Below, in pieces: positions 1 to 13,348 of a stretch of DNA of 64,000 bases. The stretch spans positions 2,209,650 to 2,273,649 of the forward strand of contig JANPYM010000008.1 in NCBI GenBank assembly GCA_025890175.1, in the 5' to 3' direction. The notes under the pieces are model-generated. The model made no database searches. It was not told the origin of the DNA and worked only from the letters and a program-made list of their open reading frames with translations. Position numbers and translations under genes: made by a program. Each line of letters starts with the position of its first letter. Within the stretch, counting starts at the first letter, position 1. This DNA comes from Ciborinia camelliae. Its lineage: Eukaryota > Ascomycota > Leotiomycetes > Helotiales > Sclerotiniaceae.

Positions 1-3000
1 CGATATTCATTGTACCTTCAACTTCCAAGTATATTGGCTCATAATTGACATCCGACGAGTCAAAATCGGTCTTAGAAAGAATAGAAAATAAATTATCCAC
101 TTGGGAATCGCTAAGTATCGAGGTGGTGATTTGAAATGAAATAATGATGAATATAGCGCTGAACTCTGACCGAATAACCCGAGATAGCCCGTCGACTAAT
201 GCGTATGAAGGAGTCATGTGTGTGGACCCCCCTGCACAATTCAACCATAGGATTCCACGTGATGAGCATATGATATGCTGGAGATTTGCAAATTGTTCTT
301 TGTCGATATCGTGGAGGAATGTTCTGTCAGTTTCGAGGAGAAATATGCAGGTGACGGTATCAAGATTGTCAAGTTTTGCTGTTCGAGAGAGGTTCGATAT
401 GTGGAATATCAGCTCAGTGTCTTTATTGGTATTTTGACGAGAATTGAAGTCGTATTGGATCTGATGAGCTATGATCGATTGTGTTCGAGATGCGATGTCG
501 ATGATTAAATGGAATATCTGCATTTTTCTAAGTGGCGGTGTGACCAGGCCGTTCCTGATGAATGCAAAGTTTCCATTGCCCTGTCTACCATTACTCAGTG
601 ACACAATTTTTTGCGAAGTACCGGCCACTTCAGTATCTTGCTGTTGGGTCGATTTCGAGGCTGTAGAGACCATAATATCAAACTCTCGCTCGCTTCCACC
701 TTCATAGTCGGAGAAAATCATATCTATACCCGAGAATCCAGTTTCCACAAGTGCCTTTTCCCATACTTCACTTGTCATTGTGGCACCCCAAGATCTAAAA
801 GTCTCATTACCGAGCCACCAACCTGGCAAGATCCCGAAAGCAAAACTGGTCCGGAGCACTTCGATATTGGTTGCTTCATAAAGTACCAGTTTACCGCCAG
901 GCTTAAGAAGACGATAAACATTTCTCAGTGTAGCTCTTATATCCTTAGTTGCATGTAGAACATTTGATGCGATTATCAAATCATGGTTTCCACACTGAAA
1001 TCCTTGGCTACTTGGATCCAGTTCGATATTCAAAATTTTAAATTTTACCTGCTGGTGAGATCCAAACCTCCTCTTGGCCTCATCAAAGAAAGCAGATGAT
1101 ATATCAGTATAATCGTAGCGAGAGAGGCGTGGGCTCTTCTGGTCTGGGATGAAAGTTTTCATCAAGATTTCTGTCGTAGCTCCGGTACCAGCTCCAATCT
1201 CCAAAATATTCATTTTCGGATTTTGCTGAGACAAAAGCTTAAGATACATCAAGAACTTTTTCCAATGAGAACTGGTGTCATCATTAAAGAAAGTATAGGT
1301 TTGCCGGACTAAATCGTCGGAATCGCCAAACAGTAACCCGAGTGGATCAATCTCACCAGATAGAATCAGACGGAGGCTTCGCCCGACTTTTACGATTAGT
1401 TTTCCGCGACCGCTTGCAGCTTCAACCTGGCGAATGAAGTGCTCTGAAGCATTGTCATCTTCTAATAGTTTCTTAACAAGAACACCTTCTGTTGGCTCTG
1501 AGCACAATCTGTTGAGGTGGCGCTCAGCCCACAAGGCGTATCTTTCTAGGTACGGTTGTGGGTATGAACCGATCACAGTTTCTAAGGTCTTAGCGATGAA
1601 TATTGATGCGGCAATCTCCAAATCCTTGATGATTGAAATCTTTGAAGACTCATCAGGCTCTGATGTGTGTGTCAGGCGACTGCACAGTGCAATGATACTA
1701 TCATTTCTCAATAGAGATACATCTGGTAACCATGATAAAGAGTGATACATGGTCTCTTCAGCTTGACAGGTATCTGTTCTTGCAGAGTTTTCGATAGGTG
1801 ACATTCGAAGACCATCTATCTTTACCAGAAGTTTTGTCTCGCTCTCGTCAACAGCCGATGCTGCGTACTCAATTTTAGTAGCTGTGCGTGAAGTCATTTT
1901 CGAGTTATCCCCACGAACAGAAACTGCTTTGATAATACATCTTTTTGGGGAGCTGAGGCCGTTTCTAGAGATCCACAATTTTTCAATGGAAGTAGGTACA
2001 GCTAGGGGACCCGCGATTGATCCATCGTGAAATGAAGAAGTCAACCCCAAATGGAGAATTCCATCTAAAGTCGCAGGATGAACTATGTGAGGTTGTAACT
2101 GCTCATCATGCAGGCCGTGAAACACTTCCACATCAGCTTTGGAACCATTCTCACTAAAGAAAATGTTGTTTAAGCTTCGGAATGCTGGGCCAAACTCGTA
2201 ACCTTTGGCATCCAGAGCTTGGTATAGATCTTGATGATTAACTTGATGACTAGACGCGGATGAAGCCTTTTGGTAAATTTGGAGATGATCATCCAGTGCC
2301 AAATTCTGTGCTGACTTGGGATCTAGGGGCTCATATTCCACGCGAACAAAACCATTGCATATTTCCATGCATTGGTCATTCTCCCAGGCGTAAAGCACAA
2401 ACTCGGACCACTTTGAACTGGGGAATTCGCCAGAGGATCCTTTAGAACGAAGATGGAACTGGATTTCAACACCTTCTGAGGATATTGGAATGATTAATGG
2501 GTGACTGAAATGGGCTTTCTTGATACTAAAGCCCGTGATGGTACGCTTATCTGATTTGCTTGTCGCAATCTGATAAGCAGCTTCAACTGCCATGACAAGC
2601 ATGCCTGCCGCTGGATACAAGATAGACCCGTTGACCTATCCAGACCCGAGCGTTAGTCATTTCTCATTATGCTGATTAGAGTTATCTCACCTTGTGATGC
2701 TCAATCCATGGCATTTCGGATATCTTGATGAAGTTTCGCCATCTGGGCGCATGCGGTACCCAGTCAGGAGTCTGCTTGCCTAATAAATCCAGTCGACCGG
2801 CTCCAGATAATCTGTACTGCTTACTCATTCGACTTTCCCACCAATAATCGCGGGAATGATTGAATGGATATTGCGGAAGATCAGTCAGGCAAGGAGGCGA
2901 GGAGGTATCGCTGGAGCGATTCAGGGATGCGAAGTTAAGATCGGAAAATCCGCGGCAGTGAAGACGGCCAGCAGTATCCAGAATTGTATCAATAGCGGAT

Positions 3001-6000
3001 TGATAACGCTTAAGAACTGGAAAATATTCAATCCAGTCTGCTCCTGACATACTGACAATTTCTCCAATCGGTCCCTGTAGCGCTGAGTGGGGACCAATTT
3101 CAATCAAAGTGTTGGTACTCAAGACACTGCGATGGCTTCCATCAAGCTTGTGTGGTGGTTTATGCTGTACTTGACAGAGGCTATTCATCGCTTGCAGAAA
3201 ATTGACAGGTTCCAACATATTTTTAACCCAATAACTACCTAGACGGAGATCTTTGGCCTCCACTAGATCCCCCGTTACAGAGGATATCATGGTTGTCCGA
3301 ATCTTGCTTGAGAAGGGAGTCATCATTTCTTTCATATCTCCGATAGCATCGAGATACTTAGTAGCTATGGGAGCCATAAGCGGTGAATGGTAGGCGACGT
3401 TGATCTGAAGCTTTCTGGCGAACACCTTGGCCGCAAGCAACATTGATTCCAATGATGCCAATTGACTATCATCGCCTGACACAGTTATACTACTATGACT
3501 GTTAATACAGGCAACAGTGAGCGCACAATTTCCATATTGTATTGATACGGCATTGAAGTATGGTTTGATATCGGTTTCGGATAGTCCGACGGCCATCATA
3601 GCACCACTTGGGTTCTTCGAAACATCCTCCAAATCAGCAGCCAAGAAACCTCTATAGTAGGCAACCTTCATTGCATATGGAAGTGACACTGCGCCGATAG
3701 AGTAACTGATGCCCAATTAGCCTTATAAAAGAAAAGAGGATTGTGGATTGCTTACGCAGCCGCGATTTCCCCAGAAGAATGGCCCACTACTGTATCTGGA
3801 ACAATATTCAAATCCCTGAGAAGCTCAATATATGCCACCTGTAAAGCTGTACAAAGAGGTTGGCTGTATTCCGGGCGGTTTATGTTGGACAATGCCTTGG
3901 ATTTGTGAAGCTCCTCTGTTTGCTTTATCAGAAACACGAGTCACGAAATGGAAGGGGGGGGTAAATACCTATCAAGTCCCAAGTACAACCAGTATTTTTT
4001 AGAGCAATTGAGCACATCTCAAGGGAATGACTGAAAGTACGATATCTTTCCATGAGTTCGACGCCCATCCTTGGCCACTGAGCCCCTTGGCCAGTAAAAA
4101 TGAAAGTAAAGTTCGGTTTGAACTTCGCATTTGTACGGACAGGAGGAGAAATTACCTGTTCAATATTTTGAAGTTTTTCGACAGAGTCAAACACCCCATA
4201 GCACTTCCAAGGTAGTGAGGTTCGTCTCGAGTCGAGTGTGTACGACAAGCTGTCCCAATATTTGTTTGATGATAAGACAATCAAATCTGAATCGCGAAAA
4301 TGGTTACTGTAAGATTCAGCTATGCGATTAATTCCCTCTTCATCTGCAGAAGAAAAGACAAGAAGCTTCTTAGCTGACACCCTTCCATGACTGTTTTGTT
4401 CTGGAAGAGCTGTATCCTGATATTTATTTGAAATTGCCGGCGTGTATGCCTGGATTTGTGATTCAGTAGGACACTGTGACGGTAATTCTGCGATAGTGAA
4501 ATGGCTTCCTTCCAGATTGTGGTCTCGAAGATAGTGGTAAGCATCTTCAACAATGACGTGAGCATTGCTACCTCCAAAGCCAAACGAGTTCACTGATGCT
4601 ATGCGGGGACCACTATTTGGCCACACTGTAGGATTTGTAGGAAACTGTGAAAAAATTCAGCTCTGATAAAAGTTATTGCTCAAGTTACAATCTACAGGTC
4701 TTACCTGGATCTTTAGGAAGTCGGCATCAATAGCCATATTCTGCTTCTGGAAATTTGCATTTGGTGGTATAATGCCACGTTCCAGAATCAAAACCGTTTT
4801 TATCACACCTGCAAGGCCACTAGCCCCTTCCAAGTGGCCGATATTTGATTTGACAGCCCCCCTATAATTTCTGTCAGTATGGCAAAGAAAAATATACCTC
4901 AAATTTAACTGACTGAAGTGACAGACGATTGAGGTATATATCGGAAATTGTGCTTACACAATAAGAGGGTTGTCGGCTTTACGAAATTCTCGGAAAACCT
5001 TGCCGATTACATTTGCTTCTATGGGGTCTATGTTCTAAGTGTAAGCAGATTGTTAGGAGCATGATAGACTAGATTTTGTTCCACTTACCTCCGGCAGGCG
5101 TTCCGGTTCCATGGGCTTCAATGTACGATGCCGAGGATGGATGCAAGCCCGCCTTGCTGTATGTTTCTCTGATGAGATTCTCATGGGCATCTCCACTTGG
5201 CTGTGTAACAAGTTGAGTTCGGCCATCTTGATTAGTCCCTGTAGCTCGAATCACTGCGCGTATTGTATCCCTCATACTTACAGCCTCGGTAAGGCTCTTA
5301 AGCACAATTACTGCAAACCCTTCTCCCCTTGAGTATCCGTTGGCGCGGTCATCAAAACTGTGGCATTTGCTGTCTACAGAGAGCATATTCATGCTTTGTA
5401 GAAGATGCAGTATATCTGGAGAGTACATCAGGTTTCCAGCCCCGACAATAGCCTAAAGTTATAGTCAGTAAGTCTCAATGCGGCAATGAGAATATAGAGA
5501 ACCAAAGCGGAATAGGATTTCACATGCCATTGTCGCTTCTCCTGTTCTCAGATCCCTACAAGCCATGTCCAGAGCAACCAAACTACTCGAGCAAGCCGTA
5601 TCGACGTTCGCACTTGCACCACGAAGATTAAAAAACCAACTGATCCTATTTGCACACATTGACAAAGCAGTTACACCAGTCGCTGCATAACTGGGCCACT
5701 GATCGGGATCCTTCGCGTACATGTCTCTCCAATCGGTTGTGAAACATCCAGTATAAACGGAGGTTTTCGATCCTATGACCACCTCTAAAGGTAGGCCCGC
5801 TATCGACTGATTAGCGCAGTTCTTCCACCTGGAATCTATATAGATATTCTGAAGTGCTTACCATTCTCTAACGCTCGATATGTAGTCTCTAGAAGGCCCC
5901 GCTGTAAGGGATCCATGCCCATCGCCTCTTGAGATGAAATTGAGAAAAATGGCGCATCAAAAGCAGCAATACTACCCTCGATGAAGTGACCACCACGGAA

Positions 6001-6352
6001 AGGAAGCTGTCCATATGTTAGTATAATTTCTGTATACACTAGGCTGAGATGTTACCGAGTCCTGTCTTGTTGCATCCGAATGATAAAATGATGACTTGTT
6101 CAATCGAGATTCCGGGAAGTCCTCCGAAGCACATCGAGCTTGCATCAGCATTGACCAAAATCTATCCGTTGAATTTGCATCCTGTGGAAAGGTAAAAGAC
6201 ATGCCAATGATGGCAGTGGGATTATGCAACGATAGAGCTCTTGAATTCAAATCCACTGCTGGCTGTGTAGGATATGTGTTTGGGGTTGAGACTTCAGAAG
6301 AATGCGAGCCATTGCCGTTGGCTTGGACGTCTGTAAAGATGTGGGAAGTCAT
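1..6352 (-). CDS. Highly reducing polyketide synthase, 5' part (KS-AT-DH-cMT), cut by window edge
   Basis: Iterative type I PKS that would build a reduced, C-methylated polyketide. Ten exons fit in consistent phase: 6056-6352, 5862-6006, 5528-5799, 5089-5452, 4958-5027, 4705-4861, 3969-4644, 3756-3915, 2691-3705 and 2635 to the edge, giving about 1930 residues. KS: DTACSSS with catalytic Cys217, [23 protein letters not shown] with Ser707. DH: WIEHHKVNG (His1051) and [11 protein letters not shown]-methyltransferase: [11 protein letters not shown] near residue 1530. The last visible residues look like the linker into an enoyl reductase, so ER, KR and ACP should lie left of position 1. Intron 3 needs a GC-AG donor (ATG|GCATGT at 5527). 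The start at 6352 is the first Met before the KS. No release domain is visible; the FSH1 hydrolase at 10.9-11.8 kb could release the product. Product unknown. Confidence 0.95.
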
Positions 6353-8026
6353 GTCTGGCTTTTTTCTCAGGATATAAATTATAGTGACAAACCTTAACAT
6401 GCCTCTTATATAGACATAATACAAGTGGGATTCCAGAGTGTATCTCTTAACAGTCTTCCACAAAATGTCCACTTCAGACTCTATCGCAATATCACCGGGT
6501 AAGGATCATATGATGGCGAAAACTCACACAGCTATTAGTATCCAGACAACAAATATCCTAAAGACAAATGACCCTAACCTGATACAAGAGTTGGCGGTGC
6601 TAACCATACTCGGGAAACCCGAAAGATATTCAACGTTAATGATATTGGTATTGGGCTAGAATACCGAGAATCAGCTTCCAATGCAAAAAAAATGCTGGAG
6701 GATTCTCCCGCCACCGTGGTGCATGATAAGAAGAGGCGAATTCCCGATATTTCTGGAGCAGACGGGTACCCACCTCCCCGCCAGCGTTCTTCAACATCGA
6801 GTTCTTCACGCTTTTCGCAAATTTCGGCCACGCGTGCGGCGTCATGAAATTAAAATCAACTCAGAACTTGTATGTACAAGGGAAAGACTGTCTAATTGAA
6901 AGCATAGCATTGAGATGATCAGAAAGCGGTTAACAAGTTTCGGGAACCTCATCCCACTTAGGCTGGAATCGTATACGGATTATTTTTCCTAACCTCCTTG
7001 TGTTCTCATAAAACGGCTATCATTGTCTAGAATCAACATCTGCAATAAAATTCCCCCAAAAAATCCTGTGGTCTGACGACCGGGGCGAAGGCGCCTAATT
7101 TGCTTATCCGTTGTTTTAGACCTGTTTTTTTGAAGAATAAAAAACGGGTCAATTTTACAGATTCTTACTGCGCCGTAGATAGAGCGTGGGGTGTTTCTTT
7201 GAAGTATGCACGAACAAGGTTCAACAATATTCCCAAAACAGTACTCAACAGAGTCTTAAGCTATGGGGGGGCCTTGGAGGACGGGCGGAATTGGGTAGGT
7301 GCAGTAATATATTCTCCAATGCAACTGTTGGCGGCCCTTCGTAATGAAACCCACGATCCTGAGGTATTTATAAATGCGATTACCTAAGTTCATTCCCCAG
7401 CAGAATTACCTGACATTAAATCTCGGCCCATGAGATAACGGTAGCTCCACATATAATAATGTTACGCCATAATCTTACAATCACTCCCCCCTCTATTTTC
7501 TACAAGGGTGATTCATTATTGTTGCACAATTCCTTCTGTCGCCGCTATTTCGTTTTTGGCGGCTGAGCCTCATCATCAACTGAACTTCATCGAAATGGTA
7601 ACTGGCTTTGCGAATGCAACCTTTAACTCTGCTCCATTATGTTTGGTAATGCACAAAAATAAGTTTTGGGAAAATGATCCCAACACCACTCTTCGCATCA
7701 GTCCAATTTCAGTATTATTTTGGAGCATACCTCCTTCCCAATGGGTTTCAATTTCTATTGAAGCTTCCTTAGAGTGGATGATTAAGACTCAGGAGGGGTG
7801 TAGCTTCAGATCACCGAAGGCCACCTTTGCAAACCATTTCGAAGTCGAAATAAAACTGCTTAAGTGAGCTCCGAGGGACTTATCAATACTTTGCTTTTAT
7901 TCTCACTGATATTCATTCTGTGTTGCGATTTGTATTTAAATAGGGTATCCTTTTAAAAACTCTCAACCTGATTACAAACTATCCAAATACTATTGTGGTG
8001 CTTATTTTATCAACCTACTATCAACC
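6353..8026. other. Intergenic space between divergent PKS and 7TM gene
   Basis: About 1.7 kb that should contain the promoters of two divergently transcribed genes. Short open frames exist (7100-7387 and 7508-7867, plus) but show no domain, no convincing splice structure and no recognisable homology, so I do not call them. I see no long repeat. Confidence 0.5.
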
Positions 8027-9293
8027 ATGGCCACCAATGCAAATCTGTCTCCGGATATTCTCCGCGAATACTCTGGTCGCCAGCTAATGGTTGTTGCCAT
8101 TATTTTCATACCCATCAATATCATCTTCGTATTTATGCGCTTTTTTTCTCGACGTTTGAAGAAATCACCATTAGGTCTCGATGACCTTCTCGTTATCCCG
8201 ACCTTGATACTATGTCTAACGTTGTCTATTCTTGCAATTTGTAAGTGCATATGCCCAGCCAACACCTGCCAGGTTATATATCAATCAATATGCTAACATT
8301 ATTGTTAAATTTTAGGCATTATAAAGTTCGGAGGAGTAGGGTATCACATCGCAGCTCTAGCAGCTTCAGACCCAAAGAAGATCGTGATTTGGAGCAAATT
8401 GCTTTTCAGCACACCTTTGGTCTATGTCTGGGCAATTACATTCCCCAAACTTGCCATCCTTGCAATGTTCCTCCGTATATTCACAATAGGCTTCTATCGC
8501 ACTACGGCCATGGCCATTGCCGCAGTTCTCGTTGCCTCTGCCTTTGCCACCACACTCGTTAGCATTTTCGAGTGTAGACCTATTGCATACTTCTGGGATA
8601 GAACGATACCTAACGGGTACTGCACCATCAATTCGGAAAAATTTTATTTGTGGGCGTCATTACCCAATATCATAACGGATGTCATGATTCTAATACTTCC
8701 CCAACCAATGATTTGGAGATTGCACACAACACGTTCGGTGAAATTCGGGTTGAGTTTTACTTTTTTGACAGGCAGTGTGTAAGTAAACAGCACCCTCAAC
8801 ACTAAAATATACGTTGGCTAACAATTCGACTCGGTGCAGAGGACTGGTTGCTTCAATATTACGGTTTTCACAATTTGCTCAAACGAACCCATTTGCCGAT
8901 GGAACTTGGGCTTCGGTGCCCCTCGAGCGCTATACGATCATGGAGCCTTCTATGTACTTGCTGGCATCATGCCTACCATCATGTAGACCGATATTTACAC
9001 ACATTCAATCATCTCTGGCGACAGAAAAGTTTTCTTCTCTGTTCGCCTGGTCGTCGATGAGAAGCTGGAAAAGCCGATCAAAAGGCACGAGAGACTCGCT
9101 CCATTCTAATCCCGCCGATAACACTTCCAAAACTGAACTTAGAAGTCTAAAACACTCTACAACCAGCAAAGAGTCTCAGTTCAACGGAATCGCAAGCAAA
9201 ACCAGAGTATTTTCCATCACGTCTGAGGATAACCCAAAGGTTTCACAGGCAAGCACCAAAAATCATAGTATGGCGCCCAATTCCAGATCATAA
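8027..9293 (+). CDS. Rhodopsin-like integral membrane protein (Pth11/SAT5-type 7TM)
   Basis: Three exons (8027-8240, 8316-8778, 8840-9293) encode 376 residues in consistent phase. The N-terminus has a hydrophobic segment, then SRRLKKSPLGLDDLLVI, the hallmark R..(x)nLGLDD of the fungal rhodopsin-like domain. Further hydrophobic helices follow, with FECRPIAYFWD and an EPSMYLLASCLPSCRPIF segment, which are conserved landmarks of this family. The tail from about residue 290 is hydrophilic and Ser/Thr/Lys-rich, presumably cytosolic. The family includes Pth11-like surface receptors and the SAT5-type membrane proteins of metabolite clusters; ligand and function are unknown. It lies 1.7 kb from the PKS start and is transcribed away from it. 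Confidence 0.87.
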
Positions 9294-10892
9294 TCCATAT
9301 CTCTAACTAATTTCCAGTGGAAAAAGTCAATCCTAAGCACAAGATTCGAGTAACCAGAGACTTCGAAGTATCATCAGATCTTCCTTAAAACAAGATTGCG
9401 TTTGAAGGATTCCCGGCACATCTTCCGGTCAAAATTTTTGGTTTGAATGTTTCGCCAGGAAGTGGGTGATGCAGTCAGCGGTCAACTCATGCATAACACC
9501 CGGTTTGGTTTTCTATTTTATTTTATTTGATTTTACTTAGTAACATCAGTCCATCAATTGAAGAGTTGTATAACTTATATGATCAGGCTGATCAATACAC
9601 AATCTTGGCACAATCACGATTTTCAAGCATTATTATTATGCCACAACATTTTTGGGCCAAACAATTTTCTAGAATAAACAGAACTGAGCTGGTATTTTAG
9701 TTTCCGTGAAGTATCTTTGATCAAATGAAGTATACGTGTAGCAACAGACACAGCATTGCACGCGCTTACCGCGCATGCAACGTAGTGTGGAGGAAAGAAC
9801 CAACTTCACAGACGGTGTACATAAACGGCGTAGCCCTTAGAGTAGTAATACAACAGCTTTTACAATCCATACATTCTGTGCCCCTTAATTGATACGATTA
9901 TATGGGTTTCAATTCCGAGCATATCTTCCACCTCGAATTGGCCAGCCCGATCACATAAAAATCACACGCTTGGGGTCGTACAGCTCCCAGAGATCCACCT
10001 CCTAACGGACGAATATTTTGAAAGCTAGAAATCATTGCTAGTGTTTGGCTTGTTCGACAAAGATTTCTAGCCTCGGATTCTCAAGATCTCGCCAATCAGT
10101 GGGATTTGTAGGTTTGATATTCGCAATGCCAAGAGCATAAGCCTCAGAATATGGGGTGGTTTTATCAAGTCACATAAGCACTAGTTTAGCGTAGAATTAG
10201 CTTAGGAAACGGTTTATAAACAGCCTCATTTTCTATCGCTCAGCTGACATGGTCAACGTTACATCGTCCAAAAGTTTCACACCTCGAAAAGGCTTTCATA
10301 TATTGCCATGTGTGGAGACAAAATCGAAGTTGATTCAGATTACAGGATGAATTGGGTATATATTTTTTTCATTCCTATTGATTGATTGGCTAAATGCAGT
10401 ATCTCAAGCCTTAGTATTGTTAAAAGGGGTTTAGAACGATAGAAACATTTTCAGCCTTATAAAAACGCCCTCCGACGCGTGTAGGGGGCAAGGAAGACCG
10501 GACGTGGTCACCCAATACATTTCTGTATGCATGAGAAGGTAGATCTAGAGCAGTCTTAATGTCGGCTAACGGAATAAACAGGGGGTGGTTCAAATGATCT
10601 CGATATTAGCAAGATTGGGGTTTACCATAACAAGAATTACCAATTCTACAAACTTTTAGCTAATTCAATATAATTATCAATTATCATTTTTGAAATCATT
10701 TTATAAATTGTTGGTTGGTTGATAGAATGGTTAGGTTCCAAGGTTGTATTAAATGGTACGTATTTGGCTTAACTTAGTGAGGGGTAGCGCTAGATGCAAT
10801 GCAATGCAATGCAATGCATGCCAAAAAAAAAAAGATCCCTAGCCCGTACGCTAGGGCATCATCTTCAAGATTGAATCCAGACCTTACAGAAG
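9294..10892. other. Intergenic, AT-rich; no gene seen
   Basis: Convergent 3' space between the 7TM gene and the FSH1 hydrolase. No supported coding region. It contains a pentanucleotide tract at 10794-10818, otherwise nothing I can interpret. Confidence 0.5.
10794..10818. repeat. Microsatellite (ATGCA)5
   Basis: Five perfect copies of ATGCA, followed by TGCC and an A-run. It lies about 75 bp beyond the stop codon of the minus-strand FSH1 hydrolase. Confidence 0.9.
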
Positions 10893-11786
10893 CTAAATAA
10901 CAGATGCACTATCAATGACCCTCCGAATAACATGAACTGTGCTGAGCACCGCCTCTTTACTTTTTGGAACTTCGTGGCCCTGGTCATGAATGAAAACAAT
11001 CCTTTTATCAGATGCACATAGTTTACTCAACTTCTCACTCTCCCCGGGAATAGCTGCATCGTTAGAGGCAAAGATGTGCGCCGTTGGCATGTCGATGACA
11101 ACTCCATCCAGGGATTCATCCAGCCATCTAATATTACCATCTGCAGGAGCCGCCAGACACACGTTTGTGGGTCTCACACCAGACAAGAAAATGGCGCACT
11201 TGAAGACAGGGCATGAGTTTTGCGGGAAATGGGGGTTGTGGGGCAATGGTTCGCGGCTTCTCTGGAGAGATTGGATAATGAACATTGATGCGAGAGAAGC
11301 GCCGTGCGAGAAAGCCATGATGCCATCGAATGGACCCTCCTCTGCGATGTAGCGTGCGAGGTCTCCCAGTGCTTTCCCAATGCTATCTTCGGAGCCATAG
11401 TCAAAGTAAGTGAAGCATTCCTCCTTTCCTGCAAGGTATGCTTCAATTTCTATCTTGCATTAGCGATTCGCTGTGCTTTACCACAAAGAGACACAATTTG
11501 GAAATACCAGGTGCAGGAGGCACAGAAATGACACCTTCCAGAAATTGAAACGTATGATGATCGCCAAGTTCAGACCTGAGGGCAGCTATCTATTGTCAGA
11601 AAGATATTGGGAAACCGGCACACGATTAGGCTTGAGTTACCAGACTGCATTTCGAATATCTGCGAAATGAGGGTCAGTGAAAAAAATACAATACTCCATG
11701 AAAACCCTGCACGATGAATGAGACGTAAAAGAAAGTGGCAATACCTGGCTGTTTGTGCCGGTGCCATGGAGGCACAAGAATCTCAT
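10893..11786 (-). CDS. FSH1-family serine hydrolase (LovG-like releasing esterase candidate)
   Basis: Four exons (11745-11786, 11641-11659, 11508-11585, 10893-11440) give 228 residues, the usual size for this alpha/beta hydrolase family. The start MRFLCLHGTGTNSQ is the classic FSH1 N-terminus, and exon 2 is a 19-nt micro-exon. Later landmarks: LGDHHTFQFLEG, EEGPFDGIMAFSHGAS (nucleophile Ser; the usual GFSQG has become AFSHG), an Asp in HIFASND and the His in DQGHEVP. Close relatives such as LovG release polyketides from HR-PKSs that lack a thioesterase. A PKS of that kind lies 4.5 kb away, which makes this role plausible but inferred. The acceptor of exon 2 and both ends of the last intron were chosen to keep the family sequence in frame. 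Confidence 0.88.
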
Positions 11787-13348
11787 GATGTGAGTTCTAT
11801 GATGATAGCAGTGAAAGTTGTATGTGAAGATGGAGAAATCCGCAATTTGTTTGATCGAATAGAGAGGTACTTACAAGTCTTTTATATAATATTTAGCAGT
11901 TGGTTATTATGTACACAGTTGGTTGCTAGTAACGTTTCCCGAATATCGTCCAAATAAATTAAAACGAATCCGAAATACTAATAACATCTGTCTAATCCCG
12001 CCCGTCGACCATTCACCTAAATTGGAATATATTTGTTGGAAGAACACGTGAATATTCTACATTCACACGCTAGTCCCGTGTACCGCAGCATATAATCCCA
12101 CACACTACTACTGTACATAGTTTAACCCCATTATATCAATAGAATGATTTTTCGCTAAATGAACTCCATTTGTTCGTTGTGACATATTAGCAAGTTCTTG
12201 CTTATCACCTGCTTTGGAATAGTTGTATCGAAAAACTGTGAAAATTGGGCCACTGAGAACCAAATAATCCAAGTCTTTTTCCGATGAAGATATAACCCCT
12301 TCACCACTACAAATGCCCAGGGAATACATTCTTGAACCCCGTGAGGCTGATTTTACTTGATTTAAGGAGGGGGGATTGAAAGTTACCGAAAAGGGTATAG
12401 AAAACCAACTTTCTATGTTCTCGTGCGTCTAGATCGATCTTAATATTACCTATCCTGTGAAATGATCTAAATAGAGAAAAGTGGAATAATTCGAAAATTC
12501 GATTAAATTGATGGACGAGACGAGTTAGGTACTGTACTATTTTCATACTTCGTGGTGGTGTGGAGATTCTGCAGCAGGGATACAATAAGATCACAACACC
12601 TGCACTTCCGGGCAGTTTTCTCTCCGTGTCTGTGCACAGTCTGACCTCCCATTTTGCTTGGCTCTATGCCTTCCAACTGTGCCTTCCAACGACATGAAGC
12701 ATTGAATAGATCGAATGACATTGATTTGACTCATTTCATCTTCATTACATGACCATTAGCGGAGGCTGGGGCGGGCCGATGCAGGTTCATGCTAAAGAAT
12801 GCACCACGCTGGGAAATCCACAAAATACCGGCCGGTCATAATCTTGAAGTTTCATGCGCCCCTCCCCCACCCAACATCTGTTCGTTCCAATTTGACACAC
12901 CTCCACAAAGTGTGTATAAGCTGTCACCGTGTCGCTTCTTTTTGGGCCGAAACCCCGTGATCGGTATCCGGTGTATGGTCGCTGACACCAATACCCAAAC
13001 TGTGCCTCACTCCTCAATGCGATTGTGACTGCATTTTGAACCAAGCAGTTTCCACAAAGAAATACTCCAGCGACCGGGAATAATAGTGACATTCTTGCAG
13101 ATATTGGCAACGCACGTCGAAGGCGAAGTGCGGCCGCTTTTGAAGCGGAGCATCCTGCCTCTAGAGTCCCATTTCTTTTGACTTTACTTTTCCTTTCATT
13201 TTGTATTTAGTCTGTCACCAAAACCACAAACAAAGCTCACCTTGTATTGCAAGTAACTACCTGCTTCTTCTTCTTCTTCTTCTTCATCATCTTCTTCTTC
13301 ATCATCTGAACACTGTTGATATCTACAGATTCAATTTATTTGACCTTT
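11787..13348. other. Intergenic, divergent promoters of hydrolase and A-T-R gene
   Basis: About 1.55 kb. Several short open frames on both strands (for example 12787-13110 minus) lack domains or splice logic. A pyrimidine-rich CTT/CAT tract lies at 13263-13306 just upstream of the A-T-R start. No other structure seen. Confidence 0.5.
13263..13306 (+). repeat. CTT/CAT microsatellite in the presumed 5' leader of the A-T-R gene
   Basis: Runs of CTT interrupted by CAT triplets, 40-85 nt upstream of the start codon. Long CT-rich tracts are common in front of fungal genes near the transcription start; any regulatory role is inference. Confidence 0.75.

Noticed and set aside
144..1745. Plus-strand frames at the left edge
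   Set aside because: Antisense to the PKS DH-cMT region, which has clear SAM and DH motifs on the minus strand.
7100..7867. Two plus-strand frames (95 and 119 residues) between PKS and 7TM gene
   Set aside because: No motif, no convincing splice links, lie in the divergent promoter space.
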